From contig JADJNZ010000004.1 of the NCBI GenBank assembly GCA_016714015.1, forward strand, positions 310,001 to 374,000: a stretch of DNA of 64,000 bases. The letters are read 5' to 3'. Both the position numbers and the translations under genes were made by a program. This stretch comes from Gemmatimonadota bacterium (GTDB taxonomy: Bacteria > Gemmatimonadota > Gemmatimonadetes > Gemmatimonadales > Gemmatimonadaceae). Every line of letters begins with the position of its first letter. The stretch's first letter is position 1. The notes under the pieces were generated by a model. It saw nothing but the letters and a program-made list of their open reading frames with translations. It was not told the DNA's origin and did not search any database. This document shows positions 47,466 through 55,425 of this stretch, in pieces.

Positions 47466-48439
47466 GGGTGTGGTGGTGGGGACTCGTGATCGGCCTCATC
47501 GCGATGCGGGGGGTGGGGGCGCAGGAGATCCTCGATGCGGGGAAGCTCTACCGCTCGGGGCGGTTCGAGGTGCGGGCGGATCCGGCCTCCGAACGGCTGG
47601 CGCGTGCGCTTCTCGATGATGCGGGGATGAGGGACACGTTCCCTGGGCTGCCGCGGATGCGGGATACGGTGCGGATCGTGCTCGCGCGGGATGCGGAGGA
47701 GTTCCGGCAGCTCGCCGGGTCCGGGGCGCCCGATTGGGGTGGGGCGTTCGCCTTCCCTGAGGAGCGGCTGATCCTCATGCAGGGGGCCAATGCGCGGGGG
47801 GATGCGGGGGATCCGCGGGTGACGCTCCGGCACGAGCTCGCGCACTTGGCGCTCGCCGAGGCGCTCGGCGGGCGGGTGCCGCGCTGGTTCGACGAGGGGT
47901 ATGCCTCCTTCGCCGCCGGGGAGTGGGGGCGCGATGAGGTGCTCGCGACCTCCTTCGGGCTGGTCTGGCGGGGGATCCCGTCGCTCCGGGGGCTCGACTC
48001 CCTCTTCTACGCCGGCCCCGACCGCGCGAACCGGGCGTACGCCCTGTCGCACCGGGCGGTCGCCGAACTCTCGGCGATGGGCCGCGAACACGGACTGGAC
48101 CTGCTGTTCGAATATTGGGCAGCGGAGGGGTCGTTCGAGCGCGCGCTCCGGCGCGCCTACGGCATGACCAGCGCCGATTTCGAGCGGTCCTGGCGCTCCA
48201 AGGTCCGGCGGCAGTACGGGGCGCTGGCGCTGGCGGCCGACCTCTCGGTCCTCTCGGTCTTCCTCGTCTTCCTGCTGGGGCCGCTCTGGTGGAATCGGCG
48301 CCGACGGCTCAAGGAGCGGTTGGCCCGGATGCGTGAGGCGGACGCGCAGCAGGAGGCTCGGGAACGGGAGAGTGCTCTCGCCGCCTTGTTGGGCGAGGGG
48401 TCGCGGCAGCCCCCAACCCGTGACGCCGCGCCGGATTAA
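47462..48439 (+). CDS. Exported/membrane gluzincin-type metallopeptidase (peptidase MA-like)
   Basis: The 325-residue protein starts with a signal peptide or anchor (WWWGLVIGLIAMRGVGA), then a mature domain with the zinc motif H124-E-L-A-H128 and the downstream glutamate Glu145 in WFDEGYASFAAGEW. This H-E-x-x-H plus E-G-x-A layout belongs to gluzincins of the peptidase MA/DUF1570-like group. A second hydrophobic segment (about 270-287) precedes a charged helical tail (NRRRRLKERLARMREADAQQ), so the peptidase domain is periplasmic and the tail cytoplasmic. GTG 47462 is chosen for the signal peptide and the GTGA overlap. Codons are interspersed with GATGCGGG units. Substrate unknown. Confidence 0.7.
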   Translation: MRVWWWGLVIGLIAMRGVGAQEILDAGKLYRSGRFEVRADPASERLARALLDDAGMRDTFPGLPRMRDTVRIVLARDAEEFRQLAGSGAPDWGGAFAFPEERLILMQGANARGDAGDPRVTLRHELAHLALAEALGGRVPRWFDEGYASFAAGEWGRDEVLATSFGLVWRGIPSLRGLDSLFYAGPDRANRAYALSHRAVAELSAMGREHGLDLLFEYWAAEGSFERALRRAYGMTSADFERSWRSKVRRQYGALALAADLSVLSVFLVFLLGPLWWNRRRRLKERLARMREADAQQEARERESALAALLGEGSRQPPTRDAAPD

Positions 48440-48466
48440 GGGTTGGTGAAGGCCGGGGGATTTTGG

Positions 48467-48495
48467 TTGACAGGCATATAAGGTTGGTCTAGACT
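48467..48495 (+). promoter_or_regulatory. Near-consensus sigma-70 promoter TTGACA-17-TAGACT
   Basis: TTGACA at 48467-48472 is a perfect -35, followed after 17 bp by TAGACT at 48490-48495 (four of six -10 positions). The surrounding DNA is AT-rich for the window. Transcription would begin near 48502, only a few bases before the ATG at 48505, so the mRNA would be leaderless or nearly so. The tRNA-Val gene downstream could be on the same transcript. Confidence 0.65.
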
Positions 48496-48504
48496 CATGC
48501 CCCT

Positions 48505-48684
48505 ATGACCAAGGCGACGGAAGCGCGGGAATCGGCGGGGTCGAAGGCGGGCCTGTGGTGGGGCCTGGCGACGGTCACGTTGCTGCTCGGGTACGCGGAT
48601 CTCTGGCGCGGCGGCGAGACCATCGCCCCGATCCTCCTGGTCATCGGCTATTGCATTCTGGTCCCGATCGCGATCATGAAGTAG
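48505..48684 (+). CDS. Small two-helix membrane protein, 59 residues
   Basis: The 59-residue product has a charged N-terminus (MTKATEARESAGSKAG) and two hydrophobic segments (about 17-31 and 40-57) separated by ADLWRGGET. I do not recognise a family, though short DUF-type proteins with this W-x-G-x-x-T-x-x-L-L pattern are common in bacteria. The gene is supported by the strong promoter directly before it and by intact codon structure. It has no Shine-Dalgarno, consistent with leaderless translation. It ends 31 bp before tRNA-Val. Confidence 0.65.
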   Translation: MTKATEARESAGSKAGLWWGLATVTLLLGYADLWRGGETIAPILLVIGYCILVPIAIMK

Positions 48685-48715
48685 CGGTCATCCTGCGGGC
48701 GCAGGGTGGCCCGTG

Positions 48716-48789
48716 GGGCGAATAGCTCAGCCGGTTAGAGCACCTGCCTTACACGCAGGGTGTCGGGGGTTCGAATCCCTCTTCGCCCA
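48716..48789 (+). tRNA. tRNA-Val (anticodon UAC)
   Basis: The 74-base cloverleaf is complete: acceptor arm GGGCGAA pairs with TTCGCCC (48782-48788), the D-arm is TAGCTCAGCCGGTTAGAGC, the anticodon stem CCTGC/GCAGG holds the loop CTTACAC with anticodon TAC, and the T-arm has GGTTCGAATCC. The discriminator base is A at 48789. CCA is not encoded. Confidence 0.96.
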
Positions 48790-48853
48790 TCCCAAAGGGG
48801 AGCCGGACCACCGGCCGACCGGCGGGGTACGATGGTTCAACGACTTGGAGGAG

Positions 48854-50578
48854 ATGACAGTGAAGGCTCGGCTCGATGCCCGCACCCTCGTCGCTCTCGC
48901 GGCACTCGTCGCCACCGCGGCGACCGCTTCCGCCCAGGCGGCGGTGACGCGCACGCCGCCCCGTCCCGACACCCCGCGCCTCATGGTGCAGGTGTTCGGC
49001 TCGGCCGACAAGGTCGCGGGGCCGCTCGCCTCGGATGAACTCCGCGAGCGCCTCATCCGCGCGTTCCCGTCGCGCATCCTCTGGGTGATCGATCGCAAGG
49101 ACGTGCTGTCCGTTCTGGAGCAGTCGGGATACGATACCCTCCAGCAGCTTCCGCCGTCGGACGAGGCGCAGCTGGCCAAGGCCCAGCGCGCCGACGAGTA
49201 CATCCGTGGCCGCGTCGTCCGCGAGGGCGACATGTACAAGGTCGAGGCGATGATCGTGCTCACGCGCGACAACTCGCTCACCCAGCCGCTCCCCGCCGCG
49301 ACCGGCAACCGCGCCGACCGCGCCGTGGCCGCGCTGGTGAAGTCCATCCAGGACGCGCGCAAGCAGCTCGACGACGAGAAGAAGTGCATGGCGGCGGCCC
49401 GCGACAACAAGTACGCCGAGGCGCTCGCCGCCGCGGAGGCCGGCATCCTCGAGTACCCGCAGGGGACGCTCGTCCGCTACTGCAAGATGAACGTGCTGAT
49501 CCGTCAGGAGGCCTCCGACTCGCTCAAGCTCGCGGCCGCCAACGAGATCCTCGCGATCGATCCCAACTCCAAGAACGCGCTGGCGATCGCCGCCGACGCG
49601 AACCGCAAGCTCGGCAACGCCGCGGCCGCCAACGACCTGCTGCTCCGCCTGCTCGCCGCCAACCCGACCGATGCCCAGCTCGCGAACCAGGTCATCGAGG
49701 CGCTCGCCGCCTCGGGCGACTTCGAGCGCGCCAAGGCCGTCGTCGTCGAGGCCGTCGCGCAGAACCCGGGCGACATGGCGCTCATCGGCCTGCAGTTCAA
49801 GATCCTGAGCGCCGCCAAGGACTACAAGAACGCGCTCAAGACCGGTGAGGAGATGGTCCAGATGGACACCTCGCTCGCCGACGTCCCGTACTACCAGCGC
49901 ATGGTCGGCCTGTACGACGCCGACAGCCAGCCGCAGAAGGCGGCGGAGATGGCCGCGCGCGCGACGCAGAAGTACCCGCAGGACGCCGACCTCTGGCAGC
50001 TCTACTCGGCCACGCTCAAGAAGGCCGGGCAGGTGCAGCAGTCGATCGCCGCCGCCAAGCGCGCGCTCGAGGTCAACCCGCAGATCGCCAACGGGTGGAC
50101 GCAGGTCGCGATCGCGTACAACGAGCTCAACATGCCCGACAGCGCGCTCATCGCGCTGCGCGCGGCGAAGGCGGCGGGGGACAACGGCGACAACGTCGGT
50201 CAGATCGCGCTCCTGATCGGCAATCGCCTCTACCGTGCGGCGGTCGCGGACTCGACGAAGACCGTCGCGGCCTTCCAGGCGGCACAGCCGTACCTCTACT
50301 TCGCCGACAGCGCGACCGCGACCAACGTCGCGCAGCGCACCAATGCGAAGCTCCTCATCGGCGTGACGCACTTCTACATCGCGCAGGTCATCGCAGGTGG
50401 ACTGCAGGCGTCGAAGAGCTGCGAGGAGGCCAAGATGGGGCAGGCGGCCGCGGTCGAGTCGATGATCTACGTCCAGCAGGGCGGGCGTGACAATCCGCAG
50501 ACGGCGGGACAGCTCATGCAGGGGTTGAATCAGCTCTCGCCGTACTTCGAGCAGTCGGTCAAGACGCTCTGTAAGTAG
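48854..50578 (+). CDS. Exported TPR protein with CsgG/TolB-N-like N-terminal domain
   Basis: The 574-residue protein has a signal peptide (LVALAALVATAATASAQA). Residues about 45-165 resemble the small alpha/beta domain found in TolB-N, FlgT and CsgG-type proteins (RLMVQVFGSADKVAGPLASDELRERLIR, WVIDRKDVLSVLEQSGYD, RADEYIRGRVVREGDMYKVEAMIV). TPR-like repeats follow from about 190 to 500. Two late cysteines (SCEEAK and the last residues TLCK) could pair. GGAGGAG stands before the ATG; a GTG at 48860 is better spaced and could be the real start. It lies between tRNA-Val and the dcw cluster, separated from the latter by a strong hairpin. Periplasmic scaffold is the best guess. Confidence 0.7.
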   Translation: MTVKARLDARTLVALAALVATAATASAQAAVTRTPPRPDTPRLMVQVFGSADKVAGPLASDELRERLIRAFPSRILWVIDRKDVLSVLEQSGYDTLQQLPPSDEAQLAKAQRADEYIRGRVVREGDMYKVEAMIVLTRDNSLTQPLPAATGNRADRAVAALVKSIQDARKQLDDEKKCMAAARDNKYAEALAAAEAGILEYPQGTLVRYCKMNVLIRQEASDSLKLAAANEILAIDPNSKNALAIAADANRKLGNAAAANDLLLRLLAANPTDAQLANQVIEALAASGDFERAKAVVVEAVAQNPGDMALIGLQFKILSAAKDYKNALKTGEEMVQMDTSLADVPYYQRMVGLYDADSQPQKAAEMAARATQKYPQDADLWQLYSATLKKAGQVQQSIAAAKRALEVNPQIANGWTQVAIAYNELNMPDSALIALRAAKAAGDNGDNVGQIALLIGNRLYRAAVADSTKTVAAFQAAQPYLYFADSATATNVAQRTNAKLLIGVTHFYIAQVIAGGLQASKSCEEAKMGQAAAVESMIYVQQGGRDNPQTAGQLMQGLNQLSPYFEQSVKTLCK

Positions 50579-50596
50579 CGCACCTCCCGCTCGTCC

Positions 50597-50629
50597 CGAG
50601 GCCCGCCGTCCGACGGACGGCGGGCCTCG
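50597..50629 (+). terminator. Perfect 15-bp GC hairpin after the exported TPR gene
   Basis: Arms 50597-50611 and 50615-50629 are exact reverse complements with a GAC loop. It lies 18 bp after the stop and 34 bp before rsmH, and would separate the TPR gene from the dcw operon. A short T-containing tail (GCATTCCCC) follows, but no T-run. Confidence 0.75.
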
Positions 50630-50663
50630 TGCATTCCCCCTCGCGCCCCGTCATCTTTCCGTG

Positions 50664-51650
50664 ATGATCCCCCCGGATCCCGCTCCGTCCGCCACCTACG
50701 CCACCGGCTGGCACGCCCCGGTCCTCGTCCGCGAGTGCTGTGACGCCCTCGCCGCGCGCCGCACCGAGGGCGGGACCGGACTCGAGGGCGCGCACCTCCT
50801 CGACGGCACCCTCGGCGGCGGCGGGCACACCGCCGCGCTGCTCGAACGCGGCGCTCAGGTCGTCGGCATCGACCGCGATGCCAACGCCCTCGAGGAAGCC
50901 CGCGGACGCCTCGCCGGCGCCGTACGCAGCGGGGCGTTCGAGGCCGTCGAGGGGAATCACGACGACATCGACGCCATCCTCGCGCTCACCGATCGCACCT
51001 TCGACGGCATCCTCCTCGACCTCGGCGTCTCGTCGCGCCAGTTCGACGAGGACGCGCGCGGCTTCTCCTTCCGCGCCGGCGTCCCGCTCGACATGCGCAT
51101 GGATCCGCACGCCGAGTTCGACGCGGCCGCCTTCCTGAACGACAGCGAGGAGGCCGAGCTCGCGCGCGTCTTCAAAGAGTACGGGGACGAGCCGAAGGCG
51201 CGGCGGCTCGCCGGCGAGGTGGTGCATCGACGTCAGCGGCAGCCGTTCGCCACCAGCGACGATCTCGTCGGGGCCATCCGGGCGGTGCTCGGCAGCCGCA
51301 GCGGGGCGCCGGAGTTCGCTCGGCTCTTCCAGGCGGTGCGCATCGCGGTGAACGACGAGATCGGCGGGCTCGCGCGCGGGCTCGTTGCGTTGCGCGACCG
51401 CCTCGCGCCGGGCGGCGTGATCGCGGTCATCACCTACCACTCGGGGGAGGACCGCATCGTGAAGCACGCCTTCCGCGACTGGAGCACCGCTTGCACCTGC
51501 CCGCCGCGCCAGCCGATCTGCAACTGCGGTGGGGTCTCCCTCGGTGAGGTCGTGACCAAGCGCGCGATCACCGCGTCGGAGGGCGAGGTCGCGGTGAACC
51601 CGAGGGCGAGGAGCGCACACTTGCGGGTCTGGCGGAAGGCGGAGGCGTAG
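50664..51650 (+). CDS. rsmH: 16S rRNA (cytosine1402-N4)-methyltransferase
   Basis: RsmH (MraW) methylates C1402 of 16S rRNA and usually opens the dcw cluster after mraZ. The 328-residue protein has HAPVLVRECCDAL, the SAM motif LLDGTLGGGGHTAALLE, GIDRDANAL, LLDLGVSSRQFDEDARGFSF and ITYHSGEDRIVKHAFRDW with a CPPRQPICNCGG segment near the C-terminus. ATG 50664 is preferred to GTG 50661 directly before it. mraZ is absent. The stop abuts ftsL with no gap. Confidence 0.95.
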   Translation: MIPPDPAPSATYATGWHAPVLVRECCDALAARRTEGGTGLEGAHLLDGTLGGGGHTAALLERGAQVVGIDRDANALEEARGRLAGAVRSGAFEAVEGNHDDIDAILALTDRTFDGILLDLGVSSRQFDEDARGFSFRAGVPLDMRMDPHAEFDAAAFLNDSEEAELARVFKEYGDEPKARRLAGEVVHRRQRQPFATSDDLVGAIRAVLGSRSGAPEFARLFQAVRIAVNDEIGGLARGLVALRDRLAPGGVIAVITYHSGEDRIVKHAFRDWSTACTCPPRQPICNCGGVSLGEVVTKRAITASEGEVAVNPRARSAHLRVWRKAEA

Positions 51651-51941
51651 ATGCGCGGACGGTCGATCGTTGCCCTGTTGCTCTTCGGTTTCGTCCTGGT
51701 GACCACGGGCGTCATATGGAGGCGGAGCCTCGGCTACGACATGGCCACCGAGCTCAAGGACCTCCGCGAACGCCGGGACGCACTCGATGCGCAGCAGGCC
51801 GCCCTCGAAGGGGCGATCCGTGACGCGTCGAGCCGGGCCCGGCTCGCGCGCACCGCCGAGGAGCGTCTCGGCATGCGCGTGCCGCCCGAAAGCCTCGTGA
51901 TCCGACTGCCCCGTCCCGTTCCGGAAAAGCCCAAGCAGTGA
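51651..51941 (+). CDS. ftsL: FtsL-like division protein
   Basis: The 96-residue bitopic protein has one membrane helix (about 5-23) and a periplasmic coiled coil with heptads (LKDLRERRDALDAQQAALEGAIRDAS over residues 36-61), followed by LARTAEERLGMRVPPE, the usual FtsL/DivIC end. FtsL, with FtsB and FtsQ, activates FtsWI at the septum. Identification rests on size, topology and place between rsmH and ftsI, because FtsL sequences diverge strongly. The end overlaps ftsI (GTGA). Confidence 0.85.
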   Translation: MRGRSIVALLLFGFVLVTTGVIWRRSLGYDMATELKDLRERRDALDAQQAALEGAIRDASSRARLARTAEERLGMRVPPESLVIRLPRPVPEKPKQ

Positions 51942-53929
51942 TCCGCGTCTCCCGCGTCGGCATCGTCCACGGTGCCTTCGTCCTGTTCGCCGTCGCGCTG
52001 GTCGGTCGCGCCGCCTGGGTCCAGGTGGGGCAGGCGGACCGCTGGCGCGCGCGTGCCGAGTCCCAGCAGACGGTCGAGACCGAGATCCCCGCCGTCCGCG
52101 GCGCGATCCTCGACGCCTCGGGCGCCGTGCTCGTCGAGAGCCGTGCGCTCGTCCGCCTCGACATCGCGCCCACCGAGGTGAAGGAATCGCGCCCCCTCGC
52201 CGACGCGCTCCGCCGCATCGGCGTCGCGCCCGAGTTCGTGCGCCGCGCGGTCGATCGCAAGCGGAAGTGGGTCGAACTCCCCGGTCGCTTCCTCACCAGC
52301 GACGTCGAGGACCTCCTCAAGATGCGCGGCGTCCACTCGCGCCCGGTGCTCGAGCGCGTGCCGCCCTCCACCGATGGACTGCGTCGCCTCCTCGGCACCG
52401 TGGACCGTGACGGCAAGGCGGTGGGTGGCATGGAAGCGGCGCTCGACGGAGCGCTGCGCGGCACCCCGGGGCGGACGGTCCTCGTGCGCGCCGGGAGCGC
52501 CGGACGGCTCTCGTCGCCGGAGGAGAACTACCAGGCGCCGGCCCCCGGTCGCACCGCGGTGCTCACGCTCCATCAGGGCCTGCAGGACATCGCCGAGCGC
52601 GCGCTCGGCGACGCCATCGTCTCCATGAAGGCGCAGGGCGGGGACATCGTGGTGCTCGACCCGCACACCGGCGAGATCCGCGCCCTCGCGAGCCGTCGCG
52701 CCCGCGTGGACGCGAGCGGCGCGACCGCGCTCACCGAACCGTACGAGCCGGGCTCCACCCTCAAGCCGTTCATCGCCGCCGCCCTCCTCGAGCGCGGGCG
52801 GGTGACGCTCGACGAGGCCGTCAACACCTACAACGGCACCTGGAAGATCAACGGCCGCACCATCACCGACGTCCACCGCGCCGCGCGGATGACCTTCGGC
52901 GAGGTGATCCAGTTCTCGTCCAACATCGGGATCGTGCAGTTCGCCGAGCGCCTCACCGCGGCGGAGCAGTACGAGACGCTGCGCGACGCCGGCTTCGGCA
53001 TGGCGACCGGCGTGCCGTATCCGTCGGAGTCGTCGGGGCGCCTGCGCACGCCGGCGAGCTGGTCCGGGTTCTCGCAGGCCTCGCTCGCGATGGGGTACGA
53101 GGTCGCGGTGACGCCGCTCCAGCTCGCCCTCGCCTACGGCGCGATCGCCAACGGCGGCGAGCTCCTCGAGCCGACGCTGGTGAAGGAGCTGCGCCGCGAT
53201 GACGGCAAGGTCGTGTACGAGGCGAAGCGCCGCGTGGTGCGCCGCATCATGAGCGAGGAGACGGCCCGCACCGTGCGCGGCCTCCTGCGCGAGGTCGTCT
53301 CGTCCGGCACCGCGACCGGGGCGCGCCTCGCGACCTACGAGCTCGCCGGCAAGTCGGGGACCGCGCGGCGCGTGAGTGCCAACGGCACCGGCTACGAGGC
53401 GGGGAGCTACACGGCGAGCTTCGTCGGACTCTTCCCGGCGGACAAGCCGCAGCTGGTGATCCTCGTCAAGCTCGACGATCCCGAAGGCGCGTACTACGGC
53501 GGCAAGATCGCGGCGCCGGTCACCAAGGCCGTGCTTGAGATGGCCCTCGCCTCGCGCGACGGCGCGCTCGACGTGCGCACGCTCACCGGTCCGCGGCCGC
53601 AGCAGCTCGCGAGCGCCGAGGCGGTGGCGGCCGAGACGACGATGACCGAGGCCGTGCGCGCGGCCGAGGAGCAGGCCGTCGAGGCGGCGCAGCCCAATGC
53701 CCCGTACGTCGTGGAGCTCGGCGCGCCCGCGCCGACGCCCAAGCGCGTCGTCACCGCGCGCCCGGTCCCGGATGTGAGCGGTCTCCCCACGCGTCAGGCG
53801 GTGCACGAGCTGCATCGCGCCGGCTTCCGCGTCTCGCTCGTGCGCGGCGGCGATTCGTCCCAGACCTCGCCGGCCGCGGGCACGGTGCTCCCCGCCGGCA
53901 CCACCGTGAGACTCGCATCGCAGCGATGA
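51938..53929 (+). CDS. ftsI: Septal peptidoglycan transpeptidase (PBP3/FtsI-type) with PASTA domain
   Basis: The 663-residue class B PBP has an N-terminal membrane anchor (about 8-26), a dimerisation domain starting with VRGAILDASGAVL, and a transpeptidase domain with Ser273-T-L-K276, Ser327-S-N329 and Lys472-S-G-T475. A PASTA domain follows at about 603-663 (VPDVSGLPTRQAVHELHRAGF), after a linker rich in Ala and Glu. It cross-links septal peptidoglycan with FtsW. PASTA-bearing FtsI resembles Gram-positive PBP2x/SpoVD more than enteric FtsI. Both ends overlap their neighbours. Confidence 0.95.
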   Translation: MIRVSRVGIVHGAFVLFAVALVGRAAWVQVGQADRWRARAESQQTVETEIPAVRGAILDASGAVLVESRALVRLDIAPTEVKESRPLADALRRIGVAPEFVRRAVDRKRKWVELPGRFLTSDVEDLLKMRGVHSRPVLERVPPSTDGLRRLLGTVDRDGKAVGGMEAALDGALRGTPGRTVLVRAGSAGRLSSPEENYQAPAPGRTAVLTLHQGLQDIAERALGDAIVSMKAQGGDIVVLDPHTGEIRALASRRARVDASGATALTEPYEPGSTLKPFIAAALLERGRVTLDEAVNTYNGTWKINGRTITDVHRAARMTFGEVIQFSSNIGIVQFAERLTAAEQYETLRDAGFGMATGVPYPSESSGRLRTPASWSGFSQASLAMGYEVAVTPLQLALAYGAIANGGELLEPTLVKELRRDDGKVVYEAKRRVVRRIMSEETARTVRGLLREVVSSGTATGARLATYELAGKSGTARRVSANGTGYEAGSYTASFVGLFPADKPQLVILVKLDDPEGAYYGGKIAAPVTKAVLEMALASRDGALDVRTLTGPRPQQLASAEAVAAETTMTEAVRAAEEQAVEAAQPNAPYVVELGAPAPTPKRVVTARPVPDVSGLPTRQAVHELHRAGFRVSLVRGGDSSQTSPAAGTVLPAGTTVRLASQR

Positions 53930-55425
53930 GGATCACCCCGATCAGCATTCCCGCGCCGGTGGCGCGCCTGCGTGCCGCGCTCGAACGCGCGGGACAGCTC
54001 CTCTCCACCCGCGGCGACCTGCCCGAGCAGGTCTACGCGATCACCGACGACAGCCGGAAGCTCACGCCGCACACCTGCTTCGTCGCGGTGCGGGGGAGCG
54101 CGAACGACGGGCATCAGTATCTGCCGGGCGCGGCCGCGGCCGGCGCGTCGCTCGTGATCTGCGAGGATCCCGCCGGCACCGACCTGCCGGCGCTCGTCGT
54201 GAAGGAGAGCCGCGTCGCCGCCGCGATCGCCGCGGCCGCCTTCCACGACGATCCCGCCAAGGACCTCCGCTTCGTCGGCGTCACGGGCACCAACGGCAAG
54301 ACGACCACGGTCGGCATCCTCCGCCACCTCCTCGACGAGCCCGGTGCCGCCGCGGCGAGCATCGGCACGCTCGGCGTGCTGCGCGGCAGCGAAGGCGCGA
54401 CGATCCCCGGCGGGGCCGGGCTCACCACGCCCGGACCGATCGAGCTCCAGCGCATCCTGCGCCAGTTGCGCGACGGTGGCGTGCGCACCATCGCGATGGA
54501 GGTCTCCTCGCACGCGCTCCATCAGCGCCGCGTGCTCGGCGTGCGCTTCGACGCCGCCGTCTTCACCAACCTCACGCGCGACCATCTCGACTACCACGTC
54601 ACGATGGAGGCGTACTTCGAGGCGAAGGCGCTCCTCGTGGACCTCCTCACCGAACAGGGCGCGGCGGTCGTGAACGCCGATGACGCCGCCTGGGCGAAGC
54701 TCCCCCGTGCGCCGCGCACCGTGCGCTTCGGCGAGGGCACTGACGCAGAGGTGCGCGCGAGCGACATCCGCTACACGCCGCGCGGCAGCGAGTGGACGCT
54801 CCACACGCCCACCGGCACGGCCACCGTCGCCCTCCCGCTCATCGGCGACTTCAACGTGACCAACGCGCTCGGCGCGGCCGCGGCCGCGCATGCGCTCGGA
54901 CTCGACGCGCCGACCATCGCCGCTCGGCTCTCCACGCTCGGGCAGGTGCCGGGGCGGCTCGAGCTGCTGAGCGAGCACCCGACCATCCTCCGCGACTACG
55001 CCCACACGCCGGACGCGCTCGAACGCGCGCTCGTCGCCATGCGCCCCTTCACGCCGGGGAAGCTCATCGTGGTGTTCGGCTGCGGCGGCGATCGCGACAA
55101 GGGGAAGCGGCCGCTCATGGCGCAGGCTGCCAAGGCGCACGCCGACCATCTCGTGGTCACCAGCGACAACCCGCGCACCGAGGACCCCGAGCGGATCCTC
55201 GACGACATCTGCGTCCCGCTCGTGCAGGGCAGCTACGACCGCATCGAGGACCGCCGCAGCGCGATCCTCCACGCGATCGAGATCGCCGACGCCGCGCGCG
55301 ACGTCGTCCTGCTCGCGGGGAAGGGACACGAGACCTACCAGATCCGCGGCGCCACCACGCTGCCGTTCGACGAGAAGGCGATCGTGCACGACCTCCTGAA
55401 GGACCGACGCAAGGCGACCACGTGA
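53926..55425 (+). CDS. murE: UDP-N-acetylmuramoyl-tripeptide synthetase (MurE)
   Basis: The 499-residue Mur ligase adds the third residue to UDP-MurNAc-L-Ala-D-Glu. It has FVAVRGSANDGHQY, the P-loop GVTGTNGKTTTV, MEVSSHAL, the FTNLTRDHLDYH segment and the motif D-N-P-R in VVTSDNPRTEDP. D-N-P-R is the signature for meso-diaminopimelate, in contrast to the lysine-type enzymes. The C-terminus ends with LLAGKGHETYQ, also typical. Start ATG overlaps ftsI (ATGA), and its stop overlaps murF (GTGA). Confidence 0.96.
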   Translation: MRITPISIPAPVARLRAALERAGQLLSTRGDLPEQVYAITDDSRKLTPHTCFVAVRGSANDGHQYLPGAAAAGASLVICEDPAGTDLPALVVKESRVAAAIAAAAFHDDPAKDLRFVGVTGTNGKTTTVGILRHLLDEPGAAAASIGTLGVLRGSEGATIPGGAGLTTPGPIELQRILRQLRDGGVRTIAMEVSSHALHQRRVLGVRFDAAVFTNLTRDHLDYHVTMEAYFEAKALLVDLLTEQGAAVVNADDAAWAKLPRAPRTVRFGEGTDAEVRASDIRYTPRGSEWTLHTPTGTATVALPLIGDFNVTNALGAAAAAHALGLDAPTIAARLSTLGQVPGRLELLSEHPTILRDYAHTPDALERALVAMRPFTPGKLIVVFGCGGDRDKGKRPLMAQAAKAHADHLVVTSDNPRTEDPERILDDICVPLVQGSYDRIEDRRSAILHAIEIADAARDVVLLAGKGHETYQIRGATTLPFDEKAIVHDLLKDRRKATT

